From assembly GCA_039881145.1 (NCBI GenBank), contig JAYKKI010000007.1, forward strand, positions 44,082,501-44,146,500: a stretch of DNA of 64,000 nt. The letters run 5' to 3'. Source of the DNA: Druceiella hillmani (Eukaryota > Arthropoda > Insecta > Lepidoptera > Hepialidae). Below the pieces are notes generated by a model that had not been told where the DNA came from, searched no databases, and saw only the letters and a list, made by a program, of their open reading frames with translations. Positions 34,860-46,935 of this stretch are shown in pieces. The stretch's first letter is position 1. The number at the start of each line of letters is the position of its first letter. A program made the position numbers and the translations under genes.

Positions 34860-35911
34860 GGTCTGTCTATCTTTCTATCTATACGACCCGATTTAACTAA
34901 AAATTACTTAAGTTAGTAAATATTAGCTTTGTTTTATGCAGGTAGATAATAATCCTGGGACCAATATAGTTTTTCTTCATTGCCATATCTCAAAAAGTTC
35001 CGAAATTATGATGGAAAGTAATTAAACAAACTCTTTGCTGCACCCATTGTGGTCAGTAGCGGATTGTACACATAAATATGCGGAAGCGGGCATGGAAACT
35101 TTGGAAGAAGGCATGTCGATTCGCACGGAATTTTAACTAAACCAATTATATGTGTCTTATATAAAAGCATAAAACAAATACATAAATACATTGAACACTG
35201 CACTTATAGTTTGGAATACGATGTGGATTAAGTAGCAATGTACCCCTATTTATTGTAAAATTATATACTATCAATCGGTGTCTGCGTTTAACATAATCAT
35301 GTCTTTAATTTTATTAATACATGTTCAGAAAATATATATTTTAATCTGTTCATAGTTCTACCGCACGATATCAAAATATACTTCGAGTATCAGATGTCAA
35401 AATATATGTTTAACCTTAATGTAATTAATACAGTTGAAGTTCACATTAATTGGAACAATGGAAGGTAAGGTGGAAAGTATTCTTCTTTTAACTTACAACC
35501 TGTATCAATGGAACTACTAAACCATAGGATTAAGTTCGGAAACTGTTTACTGCTATTTAACACCATTTTCACCTGAGGCCATTGTTAGCGTGACCGGTGG
35601 ATTCGTCGTTCAACTGAGCTACATATCTCCCATTTGGGAACGTCAAAGTAGATATTGTACGTAAGGACACGGGTTGATGTGAAATTTCTTAAAATCGAAA
35701 TCTTATCACCCATTTACTACATACAGTACTTTAATAATATCCAAAGAAATATAGAGAAAAATAGTTTGGTCCTATAAATTATTTCTTAGTTTTTAAATTA
35801 TCTCTTGCTTTTTGATGGGATAACCGTTTCGAGTATGTTGATAATGCTCACAATATATCAATGCTAAATAACATCGGGCAATTGTTAACGTAATTTTTTA
35901 TCTGACTTACC

Positions 35912-35944
<33 letters not shown>

Positions 35945-36090
35945 GCTATATGATGAATACACTGGATGCTATATTCTTTCGTAGTTAAGCCAGAATTTTC
36001 GATAGGTCGTATGCTATTTTTGTGCTTGTTTAGAATGGAAGATTAATGAACGACTGAACTTACTACTTTAACATTTAATAAAATAAGCTA
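34860..36090. other. AT-rich stretch with a short (TA)n tract
   Basis: Contains the second copy of the direct repeat at 35731-35790 and a TA microsatellite at 35914-35943. No gene recognised. Confidence 0.4.
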
Positions 36091-36148
36091 ATTGCTAAAT
36101 GTTTATTGAGAATAACTTTTACTATAATCGCACCTTTTTTCTCCAAAG

Positions 36149-36302
36149 TTTCTCTTTCCATGCCTCGGAGCCATCAATAGACCCAACCCAGCAACCTACA
36201 TCGTGTAAAGCGAATATCTCAGAGAAGGTATTACCATGTCCAGTGAACAGTTCACTTGGAATTCAGTATCGACATCAAACAGGCAATCCAGTAGTGAAAT
36301 AA
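36149..36302 (+). CDS. candidate 3'-terminal exon, product unknown
   Basis: A pyrimidine tract (CACCTTTTTTCTCCAAAG) precedes an open frame of about 50 codons reading FSFHASEPSIDPTQQPTSCK then ANISEKVLPCPVNSSLGIQY and ending GNPVVK with TAA at 36300-36302. GC content is well above the flanks. An internal donor (GAGAAG/GTATTA) is possible. No polyadenylation hexamer lies immediately after the stop. The family is unknown. Confidence 0.35.
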
Positions 36303-37179
36303 GTATCATGTGAAAGGAGTTTTAATGGGGATTAAATTTTGATATCCTTGTTCATTTAATATATTTTTAAGGATATGAGAAATTTTATTTGCTTCGTAGT
36401 CTTGTAGAATGACATTTTTCTGCTTTATTGGAATAATTCCAAATTTTGAAAAAATATAGTCAAGCACTAATTACGATCAATTCTTAAATACGATAAGTTT
36501 AACATAATCGTGGTGGATCAGATTAGAATTAATCGTGATTAGGGTAGTCAATTTGACAAAATACTTCCAGTCAATTTCATAAAACACTTAAAAGCTTTTT
36601 ATGACTGACATATAAACCACTAATTTGCTAAAATAAAATATGAAATATAATGTTTGTTTTCAATTATCAAATATTTACAATTTAAGAAAATTTATCCGTG
36701 AATTAAATATGGCACTTAATTGTGTTTGTTACATCGCTCTGAGTGGAGAAAATATAATTTCAGAATGACGTGAATGGACGTTGATAATTTAAATGCCTAT
36801 TTTTTTTGTAGCTTTGTGGTGTTTCTCACAAAAATAGGATATTTAAAAATGATATTAATTTTATAAGTGCACTTTATTTTGAATAAATATTTTTTAATAG
36901 TTAACCACTTCGTTAGTAAGATTTCTTAACTTATTACTATTCTAAGCAATACTAACTGAGAACAACACAATTAATAGCTGAAACAAAAGTCCTTGTATCA
37001 GCGAAATTATGAAGGTCAGTAAAGTAAAGTGCTTATTTACGACTTAATTGTATTATAAATAAAACTTGTCGTATAAAAGAAATTGTGGAATGCCATTCCC
37101 AAGGATGTCAGAACTCAGAATCATTTCGAATCTTCTTTTTTTTCTGACAATGGTTCACGAAACTTCATCAAATTTCACT

Positions 37180-37470
37180 GAAAGAAAATTTCTAGACAAC
37201 TACTTTGCTTCTCAATAAATTCCTCCCTCGAGATCAGAAATTTCTCAATAAAACCTCCCCGAAACTTAGCCTTCAATAGTTACAACAAAAATATAAAATG
37301 GTCGCCGAGGTTTGTAGAGCGTATCGGAACTCGGCAAACAACTAATAGCACTTTCCATTTACAAGCGAGAACTTCCAGTGAATCATGTGATACGATCAAA
37401 TCTCTTTTCCGCAGAGCGTCGCGCCAAACTTACACTTATATTTATATTCGGAGATCAGAAACTTACTCAT
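37180..37470 (+). CDS. 97-codon open frame without start codon
   Basis: An open stretch ends TGA near 37470 and includes KPPRNLAFNSYNKNIKWSPR, FVERIGTRQTTNSTFHLQAR and TSSESCDTIKSLFRRASRQ. It has no ATG and lies on a GC-elevated segment. It could be an exon, a promoter-proximal region with fortuitous openness, or an old element. A strong acceptor-like TCTTTTCCGCAG lies inside it at about 37401-37412. Confidence 0.25.
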
Positions 37471-37618
37471 GATTTCATACTTTTTCCTTATCGAAGTTTC
37501 GAGTTATGGGTCAAATGGATTTGATCCACCATTGTGCGAGGAAAGGGAAGCGTTAGGTTTGCTTCCGGCTAATAGGATTCAGTCGTTTACGCCTCTGGAC
37601 AAAGCTTTAGTTCTGTAA
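37469..37618 (+). CDS. coding-like exon or 49-codon ORF
   Basis: From ATG at 37469 the frame reads MISYFFLIEVSSYGSNGFDP then PLCEEREALGLLPANRIQSF and TPLDKALVL, stopping at TAA 37616-37618. A splice reading is equally good: an acceptor TTTTTCCTTATCGAAG puts an exon at 37497-37614, ending TTCT before GTAAGT, with the same frame and two bases left over. All minus frames carry stops. The NGFDPPLCEEREALGLLPAN segment has strongly biological composition. I do not recognise the family. Confidence 0.45.
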   Translation: MISYFFLIEVSSYGSNGFDPPLCEEREALGLLPANRIQSFTPLDKALVL

Positions 37619-37619
37619 G

Positions 37620-39195
37620 TTATTGAATGAGATCTTTGAAGATTTATAAACAATTAACAACTTGTTGCTTCGTTGACCTTTAGGTATGGTTAAGGTTACG
37701 TATGCTTATTTCCTTATAACATTCAGAAATTATACACAAATAACTAATTTAAATCGATGTAAAAATATAATTTCTCTTTAATATTTCCTACTAATTTTCT
37801 CCCGTGCGTGCTAGATTTTCATTCCTTCCAGTTCTATCCCTTGAGATATTTTACTTATGACATTTATATTTAGGTTGGGATGGAAATATTTTGTGACCTG
37901 TGTTATCACTCGCGTAGTAATTATCTCTTTTATATGACCGAATTATATGGGTATTCACCAATCTTCCATGTGAATCAAAATGTAATTGGTTTTGCTATTC
38001 GACAGAATATATTTCTTGCAATATCTCATCACCGTATACTGTAGTGTTATGAAATTTAGTAATTGCTTTATTGTATTATAAAATTAACAGAAAAATAATA
38101 TTGCTGTTGTTATTTAAATATTAAGTCCTTTTAATTCATGTATAAGGAAAAAACAAACAAACTATTAGACGTATGTTATTGAATCTAAAGACGATATAAT
38201 CTCGTGACTTGATTTTTCTAAAGCAACAAACACAAAATTAATACATTTTTAATAACCAATTATGAGTAGGAATTAGACAATGTTAATATGACTAAACGCG
38301 CCAATATTTTGGTTGTAGAAAGATATAAAATTAGTATAAAAAACACATGTTATTAATGAATAATTACATAAAGCTGCAGGTATAAATTATCTATGCAAGT
38401 TAAATAATTTAGACAAAGAATACGTTAATTAAATGAAAAGTAAAACCATTAATTTACCCGCTGTATAGTTGTTTAACTTGAATTATATATAATTCAATAT
38501 ATAATTATTTATATAAATTAATTGCCTTCACCGAAGACACTGTTTCATGCAGTAACCTGCATGAGACAAGTTCTATTGTCACTACGTATCCCCTTGACTA
38601 CTAACAGTATGAATAAAAATTCAATCTTTCGTTGACTGATGTTTTAAAGATAATTTAATTTAACACAATGGTATCATTATTTCTTTTAAGCTCCAATATT
38701 TTATCAGGTGGTTGTGATATGTGAATACCTATTTTAAATTCCTTAACCAAAAGCAATTGGCAGGACCGACCTTTAAAGACGTCTAACCTTACACAACTAC
38801 CATATTGAGAGACATTAAATTTTGTGCCGTTTCGAAATGACGGTAGAAGTTATATTTTCTCATTACAATTTAATTTTTAACACGGAAAATATTTGCCAAG
38901 AATCCAAATAGGTTTGGAATCAGAGTAGCTTTAGTTTTAAATTTGAGCGATTATACCATTGGACTAAAATGACTGCAAAATAAATGGATAAGTTTGTAAA
39001 AAAAATATTGATCGAGTATATCTTAGAATATGCAAAAGTAACTTCTGTAATCATTCCCTAAACAAATGTATTTACAGAAAATTGCCGTGTTGATCGATGA
39101 ATTTCGAAATTTTTTTTAGGATCTTTTTTCAGCGAGAGTACTCCATATAATTATTGAACAGATAAAAAATCCTACCTTAATGATATAAAGTATAA
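37620..39195. other. AT-rich noncoding stretch
   Basis: No supported feature. Confidence 0.35.
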
Positions 39196-39199
39196 TATA

Positions 39200-39605
39200 T
39201 CACAAATGAAGCTCGGTTTTATTTCAAAAGGAAAAATTTCAGTACCCAACACTGCAGCAGTTATTTTCGTAAAAACATCAATCGTGTGTAGAATAATGAA
39301 ATTAAATATTTCTCTGAACAATTTGATTCATGGTCAATTTAAGTTTTATGAATACAAGTTTGTGATGTGAGAAGTAATATAAATATTGCTTTGAAATAAT
39401 TTGAATAACTCTTGCAAATGACCGAAAGTACCAAAAATCGAATTTTGAGCGAACATCGTCGGTTTACTGTATAAGTGCGCAGTTCGCGGTGTTCCATCGC
39501 CATGAATGCTGTAGTAAATTTTATCTTTTCCTTTTAAAACTTGAATAGATGGATAGAATGGACCAAGATCGCGGTTTATGTCTATTTTAGCCAAGTTATT
39601 GCAGT
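39200..39605 (-). pseudogene. repeat-borne open frame of unknown family
   Basis: The minus strand has an 82-codon frame (39346-39594) reading MAKIDINRDLGPFYPSIQVL then KGKDKIYYSIHGDGTPRTAH and SKPTMFAQNSIFGTFGHLQE. Fragments of further frames lie upstream (AYAIEWCYSKCPDVNKSLKS). A decayed copy exists at 16110-16570, so this belongs to a dispersed repeat, probably a mobile-element protein. It lies about 3 kb from Helitron helicase sequence but in the opposite orientation. Confidence 0.4.
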
Positions 39606-39609
39606 TTGA

Positions 39610-41680
39610 AATTACTCCGTCCGTCCGACATTGATTTTAAAGACTTGTTTACATCTGGACATTTTGAATAACACCACTCGATAGCGTATGCGAAAACAAT
39701 ATTGGGTTTCCTGCTTTAAATATGTGGTACTAGGTCTCTTCCATCATTTTGAGCCTTTACATCTCTTGTAAGAGATTGAGGAGAGAAATATATGTTAAAC
39801 AGATTGTTTAATTCAATCCATTAGTTTGAATAGTCTAATAACGCAATCCACTTTGCACGTTTTTACATTAAAAATATTTGCGAAAATAATAACTGGAGAA
39901 TGAAAGATAAATGATAGAAAGAATTGAAATAATTTATATTTATTTATATAAACTATTAAATAAATTTGGATGTTTTTCGAAAAAAATAAGGCTAACTTGA
40001 AATAACATGTAGTTTCCATTATCTGATCAGAAAATACGCCAATTTAATATTTTCAAAAACCCGTTTACATTAGCACAACAAAGAAATGCTAATCTATCTA
40101 GTGAGTAATAATTCGACAAATGTATTGTCTATCTATGTACATCGATAGATGACGCTACGTGTATACTAAATTGCGCAATGAAGCTTTGCATTCGGGGATA
40201 CTTTAACGAAATGAATGTGGCCAGGAGTGGCGTGTAGAGTGACGCGGGTGGTTAAATAAGCAACTAGAATGCGAGCGGATGAATGAGAGGAGACGTCATT
40301 GTGGGACGTGTTTCGCGCATAAAATTTTCCAATGTCATATTAATTCGATATAGGCTTACTTTGTTACCCAAATTTATTTAAAATTTGATTTCATTCTTAA
40401 TATTGGTAACAATGCAGCAATCTTTATGCACAAATTTCCGTTGATTTTACTTTTAATGTTGTGTCCAGGAAAGCATCGTTTATGACTATCAAAAGAAAAC
40501 TTTTAATTAAATTTTTATATTGTCTTTGCTTTTTTTACTCTTTATTTTGGGCATGATCCGAGGCTAAGAGGATATTTAAAAGACGGCATCGGTTCATCTT
40601 AATTATTATTTCCTTATTTGTTATTTCCAGGACAGCCTAAGATAAGTTTTGAATTTTAAATTCTTCTATTTTTTTGTATTTAAAATTTGGCACATAATCA
40701 TGTATGTTACTCCGCAGATATCTCATTAAACATACTGAAAATATGCCAAAGATATATTTCACACCCCTGCGCTCCTTATTTTCTTAAACTACTCAATCTA
40801 AAATTACGACAATAAAACCTTTTTTTACAAACGAATTGAATCGACTTCAAATAACCGCTGAATAAGAAGCACATTGGAAAGTATAAATTAGAGAAAAATT
40901 ACTTGGCTGGAATTTTTCCGGTATCACTGGCATAGATGAATTATCGAACATAAATGAATTTGTAAAATACGATTACTGCTAGATATTTTTGTAATATTTG
41001 CCAAGTGGACGTTTCCCTCTTTTCTCACGTATGACTTAGCACCAACTTCATAAATTTCTGGCGGCTTCAATATTTAGCAAATTTATTTATGTTTGGAAAC
41101 GATATTGTACTGCAAAAGTTCCAAGTATTTGCATTTTTTTAATTTTATATTTTTAAATGCACTATTTATTCGGTAGTTATTTGAGGTTGGTTCAATTTTT
41201 TCTAAAAAAGTTTTATTTTTCTAATTTTAGGTTCATATAAAATTACATTTGGTATATAGGTGTACCCTTTCAAAGAAAAAAATCATCCAAGTTGATTGAT
41301 TAGTTTTTGTAGTAATAAGATACAATTTTTTTTAAATTAAACGGTTTTATTGTTCAATAGTTGACGAATCAAAAGCTCAAAAATAATTATGAATCACGAA
41401 TCTGGAACTTTCATTAGAATAAAATAATATTGGGATGTACGTTAAGTAGGAAACTTTCTTTTATTGGAACTTAGAAATCATATCTGGCTCCTTAATATTA
41501 TAGTGAAATTGTTTATTATATCATAACAAACGAGTCATATAACTTATCAGTATAAAATTTCCCGTACCGCACGATATTATTTTAGTCTATAAAGTCCCCG
41601 ATTGGTGACACATAATTATTTTCTAATAAATAAATCTAGACTTTATCGAGAAAACCTCTGCTTATGATCCAAAATAATAA
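39610..41680. other. mostly AT-rich stretch with a GC island at 40205-40330
   Basis: The island contains GTGGCCAGGAGTGGCGTGTA, GTGACGCGGGTGGTTAAATA and GAGACGTCATTGTGGGACGT (a GACGTCA half CRE). On the minus strand about 55 codons are open (NDVSSHSSARILVAYLTTRV). It may be a promoter or regulatory element. The rest is unremarkable. Confidence 0.3.
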
Positions 41681-41683
41681 TTT

Positions 41684-42050
41684 AAAAACGGCAGATCCTC
41701 GAGCCTCATGATTGAAGCAGGCAATATCCTTGCTGTAGCAAGTCTGACGAGTAGGAGCCCAGAACTCAACGTCAGTGTCTGCCTGATACCTATAATACGA
41801 ACTTAAAAACAGCAGGTCCTCAAGTCTGATGATTTAAGCAGACATTACCACCACAGCATCAAAACTAAGAAGTTGAAATCCGAAGTTCATTGATCGAGTG
41901 TCTGCTTGATACTCATAATACTAATTTAAAAACAGCAGAATCCCGAGTCTCATAATTTACGCAGGCAGTATCCCTGCAAAAACAGATTTGAGGAGTTGAA
42001 ACTCGAAGTTCAATTGCAAAATTTCTGCTTGAGAGCCATAATACTAATTA
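41684..42050. repeat. ~122-bp tandem repeat, three diverged units
   Basis: Units start at 41684, 41805 and 41928 with AAAAACGGCAG/AAAAACAGCAG and share TCCTCGAGCCTCATGATT and GTCTGCTTGATACTCATAAT. The first unit is GC-rich and open on the plus strand (NGRSSSLMIEAGNILAVASL); the later ones have stops. The array directly precedes the Helitron-derived block. Confidence 0.8.
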
Positions 42051-42176
42051 ATGCAATACATCTGTAGCATTAGGTTTTACGAATAAATGGTTGAAATTAT
42101 AATAATGCTAATTATCATAATAACTGAATACGTGTGGGAAATTTCATGAGAATCGAGAAATGGGTAAAATTATTTG

Positions 42177-43020
42177 ATAAAAAGCAAAGTTAAAAATGTT
42201 GAAAAAATCCACGATGGATATGCTCCTTGTAATTGAAAAACGATTAAATAATTTTTTTTAAAACTCCTCGATTAAAAGAAATTAAGACCCTTTCCGTTCC
42301 CAATAGCAATTATATTGTAGCAGCATAGAAAAGCTATTTGCGTACCTAAGAGAATTTAAATTGGTCACGAACTAATAAGACCGCAAAATTTTAGGCATAG
42401 GAAGGGCATGGCAACACCGACGGATTTTCTTGGGTTTGTAATTACATTAAAAGGTCCTTACTTTCTTTTAGTCCGGGGGTTTTCAAAAAAATTATTTAAA
42501 CTTTTTACAATTACAATGACTACATCCGTCGTACATTTTTTTAAAATTTTTAATTTTGCTTTTTATTTCATACTATTTCGATTAAAACGTTTACATCTGT
42601 CGTGGGTTTAATCAACATTTTAAATTTGATTTTTATTATATATAACTAAGCTCCTAAAAACATTCGCCAAAGGGCAAGCTTATGTGACTCTTAGTACAGT
42701 ATGGTCTTTAGACGGTGTAGTAATAATTGATCTAAATCAAAGAAAAATCTTCAACAAGACACACAATAGCATAGCGTTGGAAGAATTAAAGCACTGGAGA
42801 AACGCGTTTTGTGGATCACGCATCAATGAAGCCGAAGAAAGACCATAAAGTAGTCTAAATCAATCAAAAATGTTTATTGCAGCGCCCTCTGACGAATAAC
42901 AACATAACACCTGACTAATAACCTTCGCCGTTAAATCACAAAGTTTTTACTGAAAACCGTATATAAATCGGTTTGCAACAAAATGTTGCAGCGCCCCCTG
43001 ATGGGCTAACACCATGACTT
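42177..43020 (+). mobile_element. Helitron-derived composite remnant, copy 2 (forward)
   Basis: Consists of a foldback module (arms 42177-42292 and 42452-42568), the helicase C-terminus (42630-42848) and a tail with TTATTGCAGCGCCCTCTGAC and ATGTTGCAGCGCCCCCTGAT. The whole block is homologous to 14830-16060 in opposite orientation. The module arms share AATTGAAAAACGATTAAATA. Element termini were not found. Confidence 0.65.
42630..42848 (+). CDS. Helitron-type PIF1 helicase C-terminal fragment
   Basis: A stop-free frame of 72 residues ends at TAA 42846-42848. It reads FAKGQAYVTLSTVWSLDGVV, IIDLNQRKIFNKTHNSIALE and ELKHWRNAFCGSRINEAEE. The first part is motif VI of the PIF1/Helitron helicase family (consensus GQAYVALSRVRSLDGLVI); two arginine-for-other changes (SRVR to STVW) would remove the arginine finger, so it is unlikely to be functional. 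The N-terminal Rep domain and helicase motifs I to V are absent. It is better preserved than the homologous remnant at 15340-15520. Confidence 0.65.
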   Translation, partial: FLLYITKLLKTFAKGQAYVTLSTVWSLDGVVIIDLNQRKIFNKTHNSIALEELKHWRNAFCGSRINEAEERP

Positions 43021-43024
43021 ATGA

Positions 43025-44400
43025 TGAAAAAAATAAAATAATTTCAAATAAGGTGCTACGTTTTTTTTTATTAAAGAAACAGAAAGAGTCTTAGGTAATT
43101 AACACAATCTTTCCAATTTAATTGAAAATATTATATTTTACGAAAAGGAAATCTATTCGTAGAAATCATTACTTTCTCTTTTTAAGTTAATAAATTTTAT
43201 TACATTTACATTTGTATAAAATAAAAATTAAGTCTAAAAAATCAAACAACGCGTCGACGACATAGTTCTACGTTTAAAGTTGCGGTACTGCTGCTACTAT
43301 ATTCTTTTATACCATTCGAATAATTTACGTGCAAAATTTTATACGCAAAAAATTAGTCCATTCGACAGACGGATGGACATAATGAAATTATTAATGCCCG
43401 TATTAAACTACAAAACCTTAATATCAAAATAAACTTAAGGGATACTTTCTTTAATCGGTACCTACTTATTTATTAAATTCTTTTTTTTATAGAAACCATC
43501 TAAACTTGCAAAAACAAGCGAAAACGCGGTAAATATTTCCGTCTAATATAAACTGATGAAGCATTTAGACCTTTATAACATAATATATCAAAACAGTACT
43601 GATCCAAAATGTCACTCCAATCAGAAAAATATTATACAATATTTAAGTTTTCAAAGAACAATACTCATACTATTTATGCCTGAAAATACTACCACCTTTG
43701 TTTTATCATTTTCGATAATATTAAGAAAGCATTGGATAATTTGGTTTCTTTGTCTTAAAATATCCGATAAAAATCCGTAAAATTTTATCGAATCTTACAC
43801 GACATCGCTACACGAAAACAATGAAGGAAAATATGGCGGATTTAAAAGGAAGATGCCACCTACAAAAACAAATTTTCTTTTGCATTCAGTTCGAACATCG
43901 CCCAAAAATAACACACGAATTTGGAATAATTCCCAAAATAACAACTTCATCTTCTTGTGAAGTCTTGCGAAAACATCTTATTGCTTAGCTAACCCTAATG
44001 CCTTGTTATTATATGTTATTACAGAAAAAGGTTCGCTTTGTTGTAAGTCGGTAGGTATACCTGACGGTGCTATTTTTCATGGTATCTTTCATTTCGTAAC
44101 AAATATTGCACAACTCGCGTGATTGGATAGCTAGCAAAAACGAATCAAAAAATATTTCATTTATGGGACCGTAAAATGTAATCGAAAGAAAATGAAACGA
44201 TATCGGAACACTATACGTGGCTATATATTTCAATTATATTTTTAACGAATATGCTTATTTGATTTCGTATGTTGAAAATTTTATTTCAATTGAACCGTCA
44301 GATTAAAAAGGCCTTTGTATTACTCCATTCGTTGACTGGTGAACATACATATATAGCTGGAAAGGTGACTATTTTGATTACTATTAGTATGTTTTATTTT
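43025..44400. other. AT-rich noncoding stretch
   Basis: Two 74-codon frames (43556-43780 plus, 44009-44233 minus) have no recognisable content; otherwise empty. Confidence 0.35.
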
Positions 44401-44404
44401 CTCA

Positions 44405-45259
44405 ATTATATATATTTGCACATATCTTTGGTCACATTCTTACTGCCTTATAACATTATATAAAATGAAGGAAGATATTAAATAGTTATAATCAATATAT
44501 ATTTGCACATATCTTTGGTCACATTCTTTCTGCCTTATAACATTATATAAAATGAAGGAAGATATTAAATAGTTATAATCAATATATATTTGCACATATC
44601 TTTGGTCACATTCTTACTACCTTAAAATATTATATAAAATGAAGGAAGATATTAAATAGTTACAATCGATATATATTTGCACATATCTTTGGTCACATTC
44701 TTTCTGCCTTATAACATTATATAAAATGAAGGAAGATATTAAATAGTTATAATCAATATATATTTGCACATATCTTTGGTCACATTCTTACTACCTTAAA
44801 ATATTATATAAAATGAAGGAAGATATTAAATAGTTACAATCGATATATATTTGCACATATCTTTGGTCACATTCTTTCTGCCTTATAACATTATATAAAA
44901 TGAAGGAAGATATTAAATAGTTATAATCAATATATATTTGCACATATCTTTGGTCACATTCTTACTACTTTAAAATATTATATAAAATGAAGGAAGATAT
45001 TAAATAGTTACAATCGATATATATTTGCACATATCTTTGGTCACATTCTTTCTGCCTTATAACATTATATAAAATGAAGGAAGATATTAAATAGTTATAA
45101 TCAATATATATTTGCACATATCTTTGGTCACATTCTTACTACTTTAAAATATTATATAAAATGAAGGAAGATATTAAATAGTTACAATCGATATATATTT
45201 GCACATATCTTTGGTCACATTCTTTCTGCCTTATAACGTTATATAAAATGAGGGAAGAT
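44405..45259. repeat. 87-bp satellite array with 174-bp higher-order dimer
   Basis: About ten units at exact 87-bp spacing, each with ATATATATTTGCACATATCT and AAAATGAAGGAAGATATTAA. From the third unit on, two variants alternate: one with TTATAATCAAT and CTTACTAC(C/T)TTAAAATAT, the other with TTACAATCGAT and CTTTCTGCCTTATAAC. This gives four dimers of 174 bp. Identity within each class is nearly complete. Confidence 0.95.
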
Positions 45260-45264
45260 ATTTT

Positions 45265-46325
45265 TTAGATATTTCTCTCTCGTAATTCTATTAAGTGTAA
45301 CATCGTATTATTCAATTTACTTTAATTCAAAATTTGTGTTGAATCAAAAATAACTTGGTCAAATAATTACATTTTGAAATAAAATGGGTGCATTTACGTA
45401 GGTTTTAGTATGCGCTGGTACCGCTATATTACGTAACAGAAGTAACCATATGTATCAGTATGATAGAAGTGAGTATAAAATATCTCAATTTCGCTAGCGA
45501 CAGAAAATGTCACAACTTTAAACAATATCAGCGTTTCAAAAAAATCGAGCAAGGCTGTCTCTTGTTGATACGACTGAGATTTGCGCGTGACAAAATCTTC
45601 TAGCACATACGTATAATGAAATCATATATGCATTTTCGCGCATCTTAGTTCACTATTGCTTATCATGAGTTAGTACGTCGTGTGATTATACCTTTGATCG
45701 TTAAATGGATACGGTAATTCTATGTCAAAAGTTGTGGTATAATTGATTATGTATTCCATTTGATATTTTTTAATAGTTTATCTTAATGTTGTTTTATACT
45801 CGTATTTCCATTTGAAGCATTTTCTAAACAAATTTCATATGGATAAGTCAAGAATTTGGTTAGCCACAAATATTTTTGTTACTGAATTTGCTAACATATT
45901 ATGTTTATGGTAACTAACACCATCTCATTTTCATTTAACAAATATTAAAAAGCCTATTTTAATTTCGTTGTTACCTGTAATTTTTCATTACTACATTTCT
46001 TTACTCAACTTTGAATATATTGACTTAATAGGTTAAATGTAAAAGGCAAAGTTAATTAAAAACACGCTATTAAATCAATACTCAAATTAAATCAATAAAA
46101 CCACTTCTTGCTTATAAGTATTAAAAAAGAGTCAAATTTGTCCCTGCGCGGAAATTAGACGAACAAAAATTGTTACATAGACTCTCAGCAAACAAGAAAT
46201 ATAAATTATTTAACGCGGAATCGATGGAAAACTCTTTTTCTTTCTGATGTCCTAAATATGTTAGAAAATGTCACTATGCATTTTCTGATGTATCTAGTAT
46301 TATTCAGAACATTTTTATAGTATGT
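45265..46325. other. AT-rich stretch
   Basis: A 60-codon minus frame at 45424-45606 (MLEDFVTRKSQSYQQETALL) sits on slightly GC-richer sequence but has no second line of support. Confidence 0.35.
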
Positions 46326-46329
46326 TTAT

Positions 46330-46935
46330 AATATATACTTCTTTTACTATATAAGCCACTTGAGATATTTTAATTATAATGTATCAAGAAATCATTTAGT
46401 CCTATTACGCTTCGCACGGTGACATAAACTCACTATCGCTTCCTTAGTAGTTCAGTGCGCCGAGAAAATATTTAGGTCACGGTGTGAACTGCTTAGCCTA
46501 AACATTTGTTATTATCTGAATTTTCTTCATAAAAAAACAAAATATATTTTATAGATACATGCATATTCATTCTATATACTTTTTTCTGTTAAGTGAGTTA
46601 TTCTACATATTATATATATATGAGAGATTATATAGTTCTACTACGCGTCGCATGGAGGCGTATACTAATTGACGTTTCCGTGAGTAGTTAAGTACGTCGA
46701 GAAAATATTTAGGTCACAGCGTGAACTACTTAGCCTAAACATCTGTTATTATTTGAATTTTTTTTATAGTAAAACAAAATCAATTTTTATATTCATCATA
46801 TATACTTCCTCTGTTAGGCGAACTACTCGACCTATTATAATTATGATGTCAGTCTTACTACGCGTCACGTGACAGCGTATTTTCGCTTCCATGACTAGTT
46901 AAGTGCGCCGAGAAAATAATTAGATTACGGCGTGA
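46330..46935. repeat. ~237-bp tandem repeat, about 2.5 units
   Basis: CGAGAAAATATTTAGGTCAC recurs at 46461, 46698 and (as CGAGAAAATAATTAGATTAC) 46909. Shared blocks also include CTACGCGTCGCATGGAGGCG-like sequence and GTGAACTGCTTAGCCTAAAC. The copies are diverged; spacing is 237 then 211 bp. Confidence 0.85.

Noticed and set aside
44269..44463. 64-codon ORF
   Set aside because: Its second half is the first unit of the 87-bp satellite, and the product shows no feature beyond AT-driven hydrophobicity.
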